Assembly: GCA_003223645.1 (NCBI GenBank)
Contig: QHVT01000003.1
Location: 496,001-560,000 of the forward strand
Origin: Acidobacteriota bacterium
Lineage (GTDB): Bacteria > Acidobacteriota > Thermoanaerobaculia > Gp7-AA8
Reading direction: 5' to 3'
DNA: 64,000 bases
Below, in pieces: positions 16,033 to 25,301 of the stretch (the first letter of the stretch is position 1; each line of letters begins with the position of its first letter). The position numbers were made by a program, and so were the translations under genes. Under the pieces are notes generated by a model. It was given only the letters and a program-made list of their open reading frames with translations. It ran no database searches and was not told the DNA's origin.

Positions 16033-17046
16033 TCAACGTTTATCGCGCCACGATGACGGTGCGAACACGTTTGCGCCGCGGCGCTTCACGCGCACGTCGA
16101 GCGCGTATTCGCCCGGCTCGAGTTCGTCCGGGCGTCGCAGCTCGATCTCGTAGTGGCCGGTGAGCGCGCGCTGCATCATGTCGACGGCGATGCCGGGGAA
16201 GAACGCGGTCTTCACGTACATGCCGCCGGTGTCGGCGGCCGCCTGCTGCAATCCGACTTCGAGCGTGTGCGACGACGAGTCGGGAACGTCGATCGCGAAG
16301 ATCGACGTGCGCGCGGCATCGAGCGCGCGTCGCGCGCGCTCGTAGTTCTTCGGCATCACCACGCGGCCGTTGCTGAGACGGCCGAGGCCCCAGCCGATGA
16401 GGAGGATGGTCTTGGGACCGGGGATGTTGCGCAATGCGTTGCCGAGGACGAGGAGACCGGTTTCGGAGTCGGGGGCGCGGCGCATGTCTTCCTTGTCGAG
16501 TCGCGACGAGAGCGACGGCTCGGGCACGACCGGTGGCGGAGGCGGATTGTTGATGCTCAGCGTGTTGCGCAGCGCTTCGTTCACGTCGCCTTTGTTCGAC
16601 GTGAAGTCGAGCCGCATTTTCAGATGCGAGTCGAACTGCAACACCGCCACGCGATCGTCCGGCTCGAACGCCTCGATCATCTTTTCCGCGTAGCGAATGA
16701 AGTTCATCTGCCCCGAAACACGAAACGTCTCGCGCGCAAAATCGGTCTGCACGAACACGACGAACAGTCTTCCTCGCGAGCTCTCTCTCGGAGGCTCGGA
16801 GGCCTGGAGGCCCGGAGGCTCGTCAATCGGCGGTCCGACGTCCTGCACCCACTCCACCGACTCCACCTCCGCGCGTTTCCCGCCAATCCGCACGTCGAAA
16901 TCCGCCGTAGTCAGATCGCCGATCGGATTTCCGCGCCAGTCGGTGACGCGCACGTCGAGGAGGATGCGGACGACGTCGATGCGCTCTTTGTATTGCGCGC
17001 TCGCGACGCTCGCGAACAGCAACGTCATGAGAGCCAGTCGCCGCAT
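16033..17046 (-). CDS. Secreted VWFA-related (Acidobacteria-type) protein
   Basis: 337 residues from ATG 17,044-17,046, giving a clean signal peptide MRRLALMTLLFASVASAQ; the frame is open further upstream but without support. The region VRILLDVRVTDWRGNPIGDLTTADF followed by a von Willebrand A-like fold (FVQTDFARETF, FEPDDRVAVLQFDSH, KTILLIGWG) matches the VWFA-related family expanded in Acidobacteria. The classic D-x-S-x-S MIDAS is not evident. Function is unknown; probably an extracytoplasmic adhesion or scaffold protein. A repeat-derived insert (DEPPGLQASEPPRES) interrupts the N-terminal part. Divergent from the peptidase at 17,069 with a 22-bp gap. Confidence 0.85.
   Translation of the reverse strand: MRRLALMTLLFASVASAQYKERIDVVRILLDVRVTDWRGNPIGDLTTADFDVRIGGKRAEVESVEWVQDVGPPIDEPPGLQASEPPRESSRGRLFVVFVQTDFARETFRVSGQMNFIRYAEKMIEAFEPDDRVAVLQFDSHLKMRLDFTSNKGDVNEALRNTLSINNPPPPPVVPEPSLSSRLDKEDMRRAPDSETGLLVLGNALRNIPGPKTILLIGWGLGRLSNGRVVMPKNYERARRALDAARTSIFAIDVPDSSSHTLEVGLQQAAADTGGMYVKTAFFPGIAVDMMQRALTGHYEIELRRPDELEPGEYALDVRVKRRGANVFAPSSWRDKR
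16788..16822. repeat. GGAGGCTCGGAGGC-type repeat inside the VWFA gene
   Basis: CTCGGAGGCTCGGAGGCCTGGAGGCCCGGAGGCTCG is a run of GGAGGCYYGGAGGC words, the same vocabulary as one arm of the palindromes at 36,228 and 40,099. It is in frame and encodes a Pro/Glu/Ser-rich loop. Confidence 0.6.
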
Positions 17047-17068
17047 CGCCAGAGCATACAATCCGCGC

Positions 17069-18475
17069 ATGCGTCTGCGACTCCTTCTCGCCCTCACTGT
17101 CATCGCTTTGCCCGCCGCGGCGGCGACATTTGACGATTTGTTCATCGATAAGACGATGCGCGTTGACTACTTCCACACCTCGACGCCAAAGGGCGACGAG
17201 ATCCTCGCGCTCAATCGCGTCGTGTCGGACGGTCCGTGGCCCGGCAGCCGCACGCGTCTCATCGACACTTCGAATCTGGGCAAGTACTACTTCGAAGTCA
17301 TCGACCGCGACTCCAATCAGCCGATCTACTCGCGCGGCTTCGCCTCGGTGTACGGCGAATGGGAAACCACTCCGGACGTGCGCGAGCGCGCCGGCACGTT
17401 CAGCGAGTCGCTGCGCTTTCCGTGGCCGAAGAAGCCGGTGCAAATCGTCCTGAAGAAGCGCGACCAGCAGAACGCGTTTCAGCAGATCTGGTCGACGGTC
17501 GTCGATCCTTCGTCGCGCTTCGTCAATCCCGCCGACCGCGCGCCCGCCGGAAAAGTGTGGACGATGTTCGAGAATGGGCCGGCGGCGACGAAAGTCGACC
17601 TGCTCGTGATCGCCGAGGGGTACACGGCGAATGAAGCGGACAAGATGCACAAAGACATCGAGCGGATGGTGGGGAAGCTGTTCGCGACCGAGCCGTTCAA
17701 GTCGCGCAAGAAAGACTTCAACGTGCGCGTGCTGGAGCTGACGTCGGCGAAGAGCGGCGTGCACCGCCCGCGCACGCGCGACGATCGCCGCACGCCGACG
17801 AACGTCGAGTACAACATCTTCGACTCCGAGCGCTACATGCTCACGCTCGACAATCAGTCATTGCGCAACGTCGCGTCGTCGGCGCCGTACGACTTTCTCG
17901 AGATTCTCGTGAATGAAAAACAATACGGCGGCGGCGGGATCTTCATGGACCAGGCGACGGCGTCGGTCGACAGCGGATTCTCCGAGTACGTGTTCGTGCA
18001 CGAGTTCGGACATCACTTCGCCGGGCTCGCCGACGAGTACTACACGTCCGACGTCGCGTATGAAACCGGCGGCGAGCATCCCGAGCCGTGGGAGCCGAAC
18101 ATCACCGCGAACGGCGGGCATCCGAAGTGGATGGATCTCGTCACGCCCGGCACGCCGCTGCCGACGCCGTGGGACAAGGAAGCATTCGAGAAACATCAGC
18201 GCGACTATCAGGCCGAGCGTCGCAAGCTGCGCGAGGCGAACGTGCCGGAATCGCGGATGGACGAGCTGTTCCGCCGCGAGCTCGAATGGGACACGAAGTT
18301 CCTCGGCTCGCAGCAGTACGCCGGCAAAGTCGGCGCGTTCGAAGGCGCGGGCTACGAGGCGAAGGGACTCTACCGGCCGAAGGTGGATTGCATCATGTTC
18401 ACGCGCGACGAAGTCGGCTTCTGCGACGTCTGCAGCCGCGCGATCGAGCGGATGATCGACATGTATTCGAAGTGA
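17069..18475 (+). CDS. Secreted M64-family (IgA-peptidase-type) metallopeptidase
   Basis: 468 residues from ATG 17,069, with signal peptide MRLRLLLALTVIALPAAAA. The zinc site HEFGHHFAGLADEYY (about residue 310) is the HExxH motif with the G-L-A-D-E extension of peptidase family M64. An N-terminal beta domain (YYFEVIDRDSNQPIYSRGF) corresponds to the M64 N-terminal domain. The C-terminus has C-x-x-C (DVCSRAI). Expected to be an exported zinc endopeptidase; the substrate is unknown. It shares a short intergenic region with the divergent VWFA gene. Confidence 0.92.
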   Translation: MRLRLLLALTVIALPAAAATFDDLFIDKTMRVDYFHTSTPKGDEILALNRVVSDGPWPGSRTRLIDTSNLGKYYFEVIDRDSNQPIYSRGFASVYGEWETTPDVRERAGTFSESLRFPWPKKPVQIVLKKRDQQNAFQQIWSTVVDPSSRFVNPADRAPAGKVWTMFENGPAATKVDLLVIAEGYTANEADKMHKDIERMVGKLFATEPFKSRKKDFNVRVLELTSAKSGVHRPRTRDDRRTPTNVEYNIFDSERYMLTLDNQSLRNVASSAPYDFLEILVNEKQYGGGGIFMDQATASVDSGFSEYVFVHEFGHHFAGLADEYYTSDVAYETGGEHPEPWEPNITANGGHPKWMDLVTPGTPLPTPWDKEAFEKHQRDYQAERRKLREANVPESRMDELFRRELEWDTKFLGSQQYAGKVGAFEGAGYEAKGLYRPKVDCIMFTRDEVGFCDVCSRAIERMIDMYSK

Positions 18476-18493
18476 CGTGGCGCGTAGCGCCAC

Positions 18494-18587
18494 GTCATCC
18501 TGAGCCGCGAAGACGGCGAAGGATCTCGAAATTGGAGGCTCTTCGTATTTTGAGATCCTTCGTCGCGCTTCGCCGACTCAGGATGAC
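18494..18587. repeat. Palindromic repeat, GTCATCCTGAG family
   Basis: GTCATCCTGAGCCGCGAAG... (18,494-18,527) pairs with ...CGACTCAGGATGAC (18,552-18,587). A partial third arm, CTCAGGATGAC, follows at 18,602. The same family with the same internal words recurs at 62,810-62,908. Confidence 0.9.
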
Positions 18588-18632
18588 GGAGGTTCACAGC
18601 TTCTCAGGATGACGAAAATTGAGGAGGACTAA

Positions 18633-19076
18633 ATGAAGCGGACGATCCTGATTGCACTCCTGGTTTGTCTGGCGCTGCCGTTGCTGGCGGCGGACGACGT
18701 CAACAAGATGATTCGCGCGAACACGGAAGTGTTCGACTCGGCGATGCGGGCGGGCAACGTCGAGGGGTTCATGGCGTTCTACGCGAAGGACGCCGTGCTG
18801 ATGCCGCCGAACTCGCCGGCGTTCAACGGCGCGGACAACATCCGCAAGTTCTGGGGCGGATTGCTGTCGATGGGGAAGGCCGACGTCGATCTCGTCACCG
18901 ACGACGTCCTCACGAGCGGCGATCTGGCGATCGAGCGCGGACACTTCGAGCTGACGACGCCGTTCAAAGACAGCGGCAAGTACATCGTCGTGTGGCGCAA
19001 GCGCGACGGGAAGTGGCAGATGATCGACGACATTTTTAATTCGAGTCTCGCGCCGCCGGCGCCGGCAGCGCAGTAA
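18633..19076 (+). CDS. Secreted NTF2-like / DUF4440 protein
   Basis: 147 residues; GAGGAGG lies 7 bases before ATG 18,633. Signal peptide MKRTILIALLVCLALPLLA. The rest is a single SnoaL/DUF4440-type NTF2 fold: an N-terminal helix with NTEVFDSAMRAGNVEGFMAFY, then AVLMPPNSPAFNGADNIRKFW and the terminal strands VVWRKRDGKWQMIDDIFNS. Such proteins are small-molecule binding or ketosteroid-isomerase-like; no catalytic call is possible. Confidence 0.85.
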   Translation: MKRTILIALLVCLALPLLAADDVNKMIRANTEVFDSAMRAGNVEGFMAFYAKDAVLMPPNSPAFNGADNIRKFWGGLLSMGKADVDLVTDDVLTSGDLAIERGHFELTTPFKDSGKYIVVWRKRDGKWQMIDDIFNSSLAPPAPAAQ

Positions 19077-19093
19077 AACACGCGCCCGAGCAC

Positions 19094-19236
19094 GCGCCAC
19101 TCGCGTTCCCGCGCCCGCGCCCGTGCCCGCTCCCGCGCCCGGGGTGGGGGCGCGACAAAGTCGCTGCGCTTATCCCCCACCCCGGGCGCGGGCGCGGGAG
19201 CGGGCGCGGGCGCGGGCTCGGGAACGCGAGTGGCGC
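19094..19236. repeat. GC-rich palindrome with GGGCGC-word arms
   Basis: Arms 19,094-19,150 and 19,174-19,236 consist of repeated CCCGCG/CCCGCTCCCGCG words and their complements (outer ends GCGCCACTCGCGTTCCCGCG and its complement). The loop is about 23 bases. The stem lies between the NTF2 gene and the next plus-strand gene. Confidence 0.92.
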
Positions 19237-19259
19237 GGGCGCGGGATAGAATTGCGCCC

Positions 19260-19766
19260 GTGGGTCTTACCTTTGTCGTCGGTCGTGCGGCCGATGTGTT
19301 TTCGGGCGACCTTGCGCGCGCTGTCGATGGCGCGCTGCATGGGCGCTTTGCGTTCGACGGCGGAGAGGAAGAAAAGTACGAGTCGGAGCCGGTCGAGGCG
19401 GGCGGATGGCTGGCGTTGCAGCGGCGCGTGCATCAGGTGCTCGACGTCGCGCCGCATCTGACGACGGTCGACGCGTATCAGGCGGTGTACATCCCCGCGT
19501 CGATCGAGCACGTCGAGCATGTGCCGATTCCGAACGTCGCCGATCCGCTGCAGGTGGCGAGTCTTCCCGCGCTCCTCGATGAGCTGCGCCGCTTTGCCGC
19601 GAGCGCGTCGCTGCCGACGGACGACGTCGAGCTGATGCAGCTCGGCGCGCACTATCTCGAGGCGGAAGACGTCAACGCCGATCTGGATGTGCAGACGTAC
19701 GTGCAGCTGATGTTGTCGGCGAAGCAGGCGACAGCGCGGCGGCAGGCATTGTGGATTGTGACGTGA
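19260..19766 (+). CDS. Hypothetical protein
   Basis: 168 residues from GTG 19,260; a GTG at 19,230 inside the palindrome is an alternative. The protein is acidic with alpha/beta character (GLTFVVGRAADVFSGDLARAV, QAVYIPASIEHVEHVPIPN). No recognised domain. Its last 95 bases overlap the end of the convergent CAP-domain gene, so one of the two C-termini may be longer here than in relatives. Confidence 0.6.
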   Translation: MGLTFVVGRAADVFSGDLARAVDGALHGRFAFDGGEEEKYESEPVEAGGWLALQRRVHQVLDVAPHLTTVDAYQAVYIPASIEHVEHVPIPNVADPLQVASLPALLDELRRFAASASLPTDDVELMQLGAHYLEAEDVNADLDVQTYVQLMLSAKQATARRQALWIVT

Positions 19767-20682
19767 CGCGGATGGAGACGTTCGTCGCGGCGATCGGCTG
19801 CGACGCTCCGTCTTTGCGCACCCACACGACCACGGTGTAGATGCCCTCGCCTTCGTTGAACGGAATCGCGAACGAGAACGCGCCGTCTTTGCCGACCGGG
19901 AAATCTCCGCGGCTGCCGTCCGAGTATTCGAGCCGCGCGACTTCGATCGTGCCGTCGGGATTGCGGCGGACTCTCTGCTGGAGGCGCGGCAGGTAGTCCT
20001 TGCGCTGGTCGGGCAGCGCGTAACGATGAATGGCGTTCGCCGCGCCGGCGGTCATCGCCGCGGGCAGCGCTTCGTGATGCACGCTGATCGCTTCGATGTG
20101 CGTGCCGAAGAGCGGACGCCCCGTCGCCATCACCTGCTGGCTCAGTGTCGCGGTGCGCGGCAGCGGACGGTTCCAGGAAACGTAGCGGCGGATGAATTCC
20201 TGGATGAGACGGAACTCGCCCTTGTCCCACGCCAGCCCGATGCCGACGTAGTTCGCGTACGGATCGAGGATCGTTTTCTTGTGGCCGTCCTCGGGCGGCA
20301 GCTCGCCCATCATCGCGTCCTGCGAGCGGCGCGACATCTCGTACAGCGCGCGGTCGTTGAAGTGATACGTCGCCGACCACGACGCGACGTTCTCACTGAG
20401 TCCATCGTCGCCGCCGGCGAGCGAGTAGCGCATGTACGGCGCGAGCCCGTCGATGCTGTAGTGTCCCGTCGTGCCGGTGCGAATCTGATCGCGGCAATAT
20501 CCGTCGGCGAACGCGGAGACGTGGACGTCGAGCTGCACCGGCGCGAGGTTGTACAGCTTGCGGTCGCGGTTGATCAGCTTCAGCACGTGCTCGCGAAGAG
20601 TGGCGCGGGTGACCTCGATCTCGCCCTGCGCCAGCGGCGTGGCGAGCGAGAAGGCGAGGATCGCGACGGCGATGCGTTTCAT
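19672..20682 (-). CDS. Secreted CAP-domain (SCP/PR1-like) protein
   Basis: 336 residues with signal peptide MKRIAVAILAFSLATPLAQG. A CAP domain covers about residues 28-160: HVLKLINRDRKLYNLAPVQ, HVSAFADGYCRD, TGTTGHYSIDG with the first His, GLSENVA with the Glu, and YVGIGLA near the end. The C-terminal half has beta strands with a low-complexity Ser/Ala/Thr end. CAP proteins are extracellular; enzymatic activity is uncertain. The 3' end overlaps a convergent gene by 95 bases. Confidence 0.85.
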   Translation of the reverse strand: MKRIAVAILAFSLATPLAQGEIEVTRATLREHVLKLINRDRKLYNLAPVQLDVHVSAFADGYCRDQIRTGTTGHYSIDGLAPYMRYSLAGGDDGLSENVASWSATYHFNDRALYEMSRRSQDAMMGELPPEDGHKKTILDPYANYVGIGLAWDKGEFRLIQEFIRRYVSWNRPLPRTATLSQQVMATGRPLFGTHIEAISVHHEALPAAMTAGAANAIHRYALPDQRKDYLPRLQQRVRRNPDGTIEVARLEYSDGSRGDFPVGKDGAFSFAIPFNEGEGIYTVVVWVRKDGASQPIAATNVSIRVTSQSTMPAAALSPASPTTSAARTSAHPDRR

Positions 20683-20693
20683 GGCCTGAGGCC

Positions 20694-20903
20694 ACGCCCC
20701 TCACCCGGCGCGGAGCCTGTCCTGAGCGAAGTCGAAGGGCGCCACCCTCTCCCCGCAAGCGGGGCGAGGGGCAACCACCCCCGTCGCCCTTCTCCCCGTT
20801 TGCCGAGGAGAGCGGGCATCCTGCCCGCCTCCCGGGGGCGGGCGGGACGCCCGCTCTCCTCTTTGCGGGGAGAAGGTGCCCGAAGGGCGGATGAGGGGCG
20901 TGT
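20694..20903. repeat. Compound palindrome between kinase and CAP gene
   Basis: Nested inverted repeats: CCTCTCCCCGC/GCGGGGCGAGG, then GAGAGCGGGC...GCCCGCTCTC, and an outer CGCCCTTCTCCCCG/CGGGGAGAAGG pair. It includes the word CCTGTCCTGAGCGAAGTCGAAGG. It fills the whole gap between the end of the sensor kinase and the start of the CAP gene on the minus strand, so the CAP gene must be transcribed from within or through it. Confidence 0.85.
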
Positions 20904-20908
20904 CGTGT

Positions 20909-23900
20909 TCATCGGACCGGCAACTCGATCACAACGCGTAAGCCGGGATGCACATTCTCTGCATGAATGCGGCCGCCGTGTTCTTCGACCGCTTTGCGCG
21001 CGATCGCGAGTCCGAGTCCGGTGCCCGACGACTTCGTCGAAAAGTACGGATCGAAAATTTTCGACAGCACCTCGGGCGGCACTCCCGGCCCCGAGTCTTC
21101 GACGGAGATCACGACTTTCGAGTCGACGCCGTAGCTGCCGAGGGACACGCGCCCGCCCGGCGCGGCCTGCAGTGCGTTCTCGATGAGATTCGCGACCGCG
21201 CCGCGCAGCAGGCGCTCGTCGCCCGCGAACGTCGACGGCGTCGACGGCTCGATCCGCGCGCGGAATTCGCGGCTTTGCGAATATCCCGCGGCAAGATCGC
21301 CGAGTAGTTTTTTCAGATCGAGCGGTTTGCGCTGCAACTGGCGCAGCGACGCGTAGTCGCTGAAGTCTTTCGACGTCTCGCGCAGGGTGACGACCTGCCG
21401 CAGGATGTTCTCGACCGCGTTGCGCACGACCTGCGGAAGGTTCGGATCTTTGCGCTCCGCGACAGCGCGCAGATGCTCGGCGGTCAGCTGAATCGGCGTG
21501 AGCGGATTCTTGATCTCGTGCGCGACCTGCCGCGCCATCTCGCCCCACGCTTCGAGCCGATTGCTGCGCAGGATCTCCGTGACGTCTTCCGCGATGAGCA
21601 TCTCCTCGTCGCTGTCCGGCAGCGGCACGATCGAGACGCGCAGCGTGCGCTCGTGGCCGTCGATGCGGACGTCGATCTCTTTCGACTCCGTGCGACGTGG
21701 TGTGTGCTCTTGCACGAATTCGCGGACAGCATCGAAGTGACCAGGTGTCATCCCGAGCGGAGCGAGGGACCTGGGCGGGTGGGGCTCGATGAACGTGCCT
21801 GCCGCGCCCGCCCACCCAGGTCCCTCGCTCACGCTCGGGATGACATCGAGCTTAAACAGCCGGCGCGCCATCGCGTTCATGGCGCCGACGTTGCGATCGC
21901 GATCCAGCACGAGGACCGCCGCGTTGATGTTCTCGAGCAGTGTCTGCAATCGGTCGCGCTCGTGGCGGAGATCGTCCTGCTGCCGGCGGATCGAATGGGC
22001 CATGTCGGTGAACGTGGTAACGAGCTTGCCGAGGTCGGGATCGGCGGGGGCGGCGAGGCGGACGTCGAAGTCGCCACGCTCGACCGCGCGCGCGCCGGCG
22101 ATGAGGTTCTGCACCGGGCGGGTGACTCCGGCGGCGACGCGGAACGCGACGGCGATCGCGCCGAGGGCGATGAAGACGAGCAGCATGTAGATCGTCGTCG
22201 CGAGATCGTTCACCTGCGCCTCGATCTGCCGGCCTTGCACGATGAACGGGAGCGCGAGCGTGTAATTGCCGCCCGGTCCGAGGTTGACCGGACTGTAAAT
22301 CTCGATGTACTGCGCGGGGCCGGTCATGCGCGGCGCGCGGACGATCTGCTTTCCGCGCAAGACGATGTCGAGATACGCGTCGCCGGGAAGACGCTCCGAC
22401 TCGACGTGCGCGGCGAAGAGATCGCGGCGGCTCGACGCCATCAGCTGCTCGCCGCGATACAAGTGCAGATCGTGTCCGATCACGCGCGCGAGCCAACTGA
22501 GGATCTCGTCGTCGAGAATCGACGGCGGCTCGGCGGATTGGGCGCCGATGTAATCCTCGATCACGCGCTGCGCTGCGTTCAATGCAGTCTGTCCGCGGTC
22601 GACGTACTCGGTCTCGAGCCGCGTCGCGAGATACGCGCGGACGAACAGCACGAACGCGATCAGCGGCACGACCACGACCGCGGTCAGATAGATCGACGTG
22701 CGCGCGCGGAAGTCGAGCGTGCGCGGCATGCGCGCGAGCTCGACGAGCCGCGGCAGCGAGCGCCACGCGAGGAGCAGCACCGCGACGATCAGCGCCCAGA
22801 TCGCGACGCCTCCGGCTTGCCGCACCTGTTGCGCGGGCGTCGGGATTTGCAGCGGGAAAACGTACAGCGCGTTTTCTGCGCGGCGGATGTACAGCGCCGA
22901 CGCGTCGGGATCGGACGACGCCACCCACACGCCCGTGCCGGGCTTGAGGCGCGTAAAGTAGACGGACGGTTTCTGCGGCAGGCGGTACGTCACGCTGCTC
23001 TGCGCAATCCCCTCGGCGTCATACACCGCGGGCTCGCGCTGCGGGTGGAGGCCGGTGGTGTCGTCGGCGCTGCTGTCGAAAAACTCGCGGTAGATGTCGG
23101 CGAACGCGGTTGCGCCGGGATCGGCGGGATTGACGACGTGGACGCTGCCGAGACCGATGGTGGTGCCGTACACCATCACGTCGAAGTCGTGGTGCATCAG
23201 CACGCGGCGGATGCGTCCGACCTGCAGCACCTCGCCGTCCTGGCTCGACGACGTCTCATCGAACTGCGGCAGTCCGACGCCGAAGCGGCTGATCACCGAG
23301 CGCGTGAATTCGTCGTTGATCGTGATGACCGCGGGCACGCGCCATTTCGACAAGTCGGAGCGCAGCCAGAGCGCGTAGGCGAGGTCCTCGAGACTCATGT
23401 GCCGGTAGTCGTCGGGGAGGATCGTCGTCAGATCGATGCGCGTGAACTCGTCGGTCATCATCGTTGCGATCATCGTGCGCATCTGTCCCGACTCGCCGGC
23501 GACGAGCGGCGCGTAGACGTCGGCGATGAAATTGCGCGCGGTTTCGCGCGAGAAGATCTGCTGCGGGATGAACACGATCGCGGTGACGGCGAGGACGGCG
23601 ATCGCCACGCGCGTGGCGATGCTCCAGCGCGTGAGATCGACGATGCGCAGGACGAAGACGGAGACGCAGAAGCCGAACAGGAGCAGTGCGAAAAAGAGCA
23701 CCGCCTGCACCGGCGTCGACGGCACGATGTGATCGGGCAGCCCGGAGACGCGCGAGTTGGAGACGAAGTTGCCGACGAGCCGCACATAGCCCCACACCGC
23801 GGCGGCCGCGAGCAGCGCGCGCACGAGCGCCGGCAATCGCTGAGAGACGGGACGCAGCAGGACGAGCAACGCGAGGAGCGCGGCGGCGGTGACGAGGAGA

Positions 23901-24805
23901 TCGAACGGCGACTTGCTGAACGGGCCGAGAACTTTCGACGCGTAGATGTCGAAGCTGAAGATGCCGTGAAAGTCTTTCGGAAGATGCAGCGGGAGAAGCG
24001 CGACGCGCGCGAGGATCACGAGCAGGATCGAGAGCCAGCGCGAGCTCGCGAACGTGAGGACGGCGATCGCGCCGACGGCGATCAGCACCGCGGCCACGCT
24101 CTCGCCTTCGGCTCGCGTCGCCTCGACGACGTCTTCTTTCGATCGCGGCGTCACGTCGGCGTACAGCGTCGAGTCCGCGCGCCGCGCGACGACGAATCGC
24201 TGCACGCCGTTTTGCAGTTTCGGAAATCCGCCATGGAAGAACACCGACTTCACCCACGCATCACGCGGCTGCAACTTGTTCGCGCGTCCCGGCACGTTGT
24301 CGATGCGCTCGTACAAATCGACGGTGAAGTTGCCGGCCTTGCGCGTCCGGGTGACGTAGAGATTGGTGACGTCGAATTGAAAGCGGCGGTCGGCGGGCGC
24401 GCGGTAATCTTCGCCCCACCACGCGATCGGCTCGCCGATGTCGTTCAGCACGCGCGCGCCGCGATGGTGATGTCCGTGGACTTCGATCGCCAGGACTTCG
24501 AACAGTCGCGATCGTTCGGACGAAACATGCGAGGCGATGTGCTCCGCGGATTGATCGAGCTCCGACTCGATCACGCCGATGCGCGAGCGCATCTCCGCGA
24601 CGTCACTCGCCAGCTGCTGCTTGGAGCGCGTCGCGAACGAGCGCGCGATCGCGTCCGCGCGCCAGATCGACACCGCGTACGCGAGCGCCGCCAGAAATAG
24701 AAAAAGCGCCGCGAGACGAATCGCCGCAGCGCTTTTCCCGGATGGCGGATGGCGGATGAGGGATGGCGGGTCAGTGGAAGCCATCTGCCGTCTGCCATCC
24801 GCCAT
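20909..24805 (-). CDS. Large membrane sensor histidine kinase, NtrY-like
   Basis: 1298 residues. Membrane segments occur near 32-50, a cluster at about 230-390, and again near 665-690, 705-730 and 868-890, separated by two large extracytoplasmic regions. A HAMP segment (about 890-945), a PAS-like domain (about 955-1060), the H-box [16 protein letters not shown] (about 1095), N-box [10 protein letters not shown] (about 1208) and G-boxes DSGPGVPP and [11 protein letters not shown] complete an NtrY/WalK-type kinase. No response regulator is adjacent, so the partner is encoded elsewhere. Two palindromic repeats are built into the gene: one forms the N-terminal 23 codons including both candidate ATGs, the other is an in-frame insert of about 34 residues in the PAS region. 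The true start is therefore uncertain. Confidence 0.9.
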   Translation of the reverse strand: MADGRRQMASTDPPSLIRHPPSGKSAAAIRLAALFLFLAALAYAVSIWRADAIARSFATRSKQQLASDVAEMRSRIGVIESELDQSAEHIASHVSSERSRLFEVLAIEVHGHHHRGARVLNDIGEPIAWWGEDYRAPADRRFQFDVTNLYVTRTRKAGNFTVDLYERIDNVPGRANKLQPRDAWVKSVFFHGGFPKLQNGVQRFVVARRADSTLYADVTPRSKEDVVEATRAEGESVAAVLIAVGAIAVLTFASSRWLSILLVILARVALLPLHLPKDFHGIFSFDIYASKVLGPFSKSPFDLLVTAAALLALLVLLRPVSQRLPALVRALLAAAAVWGYVRLVGNFVSNSRVSGLPDHIVPSTPVQAVLFFALLLFGFCVSVFVLRIVDLTRWSIATRVAIAVLAVTAIVFIPQQIFSRETARNFIADVYAPLVAGESGQMRTMIATMMTDEFTRIDLTTILPDDYRHMSLEDLAYALWLRSDLSKWRVPAVITINDEFTRSVISRFGVGLPQFDETSSSQDGEVLQVGRIRRVLMHHDFDVMVYGTTIGLGSVHVVNPADPGATAFADIYREFFDSSADDTTGLHPQREPAVYDAEGIAQSSVTYRLPQKPSVYFTRLKPGTGVWVASSDPDASALYIRRAENALYVFPLQIPTPAQQVRQAGGVAIWALIVAVLLLAWRSLPRLVELARMPRTLDFRARTSIYLTAVVVVPLIAFVLFVRAYLATRLETEYVDRGQTALNAAQRVIEDYIGAQSAEPPSILDDEILSWLARVIGHDLHLYRGEQLMASSRRDLFAAHVESERLPGDAYLDIVLRGKQIVRAPRMTGPAQYIEIYSPVNLGPGGNYTLALPFIVQGRQIEAQVNDLATTIYMLLVFIALGAIAVAFRVAAGVTRPVQNLIAGARAVERGDFDVRLAAPADPDLGKLVTTFTDMAHSIRRQQDDLRHERDRLQTLLENINAAVLVLDRDRNVGAMNAMARRLFKLDVIPSVSEGPGWAGAAGTFIEPHPPRSLAPLGMTPGHFDAVREFVQEHTPRRTESKEIDVRIDGHERTLRVSIVPLPDSDEEMLIAEDVTEILRSNRLEAWGEMARQVAHEIKNPLTPIQLTAEHLRAVAERKDPNLPQVVRNAVENILRQVVTLRETSKDFSDYASLRQLQRKPLDLKKLLGDLAAGYSQSREFRARIEPSTPSTFAGDERLLRGAVANLIENALQAAPGGRVSLGSYGVDSKVVISVEDSGPGVPPEVLSKIFDPYFSTKSSGTGLGLAIARKAVEEHGGRIHAENVHPGLRVVIELPVR
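21746..21845. repeat. Palindromic repeat (GTCATCCCGAGC family) inside the kinase PAS region
   Basis: TGTCATCCCGAGCGGAGCGAGGGACC... pairs with ...GGTCCCTCGCTCACGCTCGGGATGACA around a loop. The arms match those of the intergenic copy at 48,268-48,366. Here the element is in frame and encodes about 34 residues ([11 protein letters not shown]...[10 protein letters not shown]). Confidence 0.93.
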
Positions 24806-24806
24806 C
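24740..24806. repeat. GGATGGC-word palindrome at the kinase 5' end
   Basis: GGATGGCGGATGGCGGATG (24,740-24,758) pairs with CATCTGCC..TCTGCCATCCGCCATC (24,782-24,806). The two ATGs available to the sensor kinase both lie in the outer arm. The same word family forms the palindrome at 27,352 and a single arm at 31,548. Confidence 0.9.
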
Positions 24807-24816
24807 GGTTCTTACG

Positions 24817-25236
24817 TTAGTCCGCTGAGCGCACCGAGGCAACCGACCACTTGCCGTCTTTCTGGCGTAGAACGATGTGGAGCGTCACGTCGCCGGTGCT
24901 GATCGTCCACTTCGCAGTGATGTGGTACTGCCCCTCGGAGCTCACCTTCTGCACTTTCACGCGCTCGAAGCCGGCCGGTTTGACCTTGTTGAAGAGGCCG
25001 TCGAAAAAGTAGGCGGCCTGATCGCGGCCGAAGAAGCCGCTCTTATCCGTCAGGCTTGGGAACTGGAGCTGCACCTGATCGTCTGCCGAGATGCCTGCCA
25101 CGATCGCGTCCACATCGCCGCTGCCGAAGCCGCGCTCGAGGTTGGACATCGCCGCGTCGAGGTCGCGGAACTGGGCCGATGCGACCAGCGGCACGGACAA
25201 CATCATTACGAAAGCGACGCGCGTCCAGAGTTTCAT
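24817..25236 (-). CDS. Secreted NTF2-like protein
   Basis: 139 residues with signal peptide MKLWTRVAFVMMLSVPLVASA. An NTF2/DUF4783-like domain follows: LDAAMSNLERGFGSGDVDAIVAGI, a central FFGRDQAAYFFDGLF, and the closing strands HIVLRQKDGKWSVASV. Ligand unknown. The gene lies directly upstream of the sensor kinase on the same strand, with the GGATGGC palindrome between them, so co-expression is possible but may be attenuated. Confidence 0.82.
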   Translation of the reverse strand: MKLWTRVAFVMMLSVPLVASAQFRDLDAAMSNLERGFGSGDVDAIVAGISADDQVQLQFPSLTDKSGFFGRDQAAYFFDGLFNKVKPAGFERVKVQKVSSEGQYHITAKWTISTGDVTLHIVLRQKDGKWSVASVRSAD

Positions 25237-25301
25237 GGCTTGTCTCCTGTACTCGTCCGCAACGTGCCGGACGTGCTGATTATTCTAATCTTCTCAATCA
25301 C

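Noticed and set aside
21473-24700. 1075-codon plus-strand frame
   Set aside because: Arg/Asp/Glu/His-rich antisense shadow of the sensor kinase; GC-rich codon bias keeps it open.
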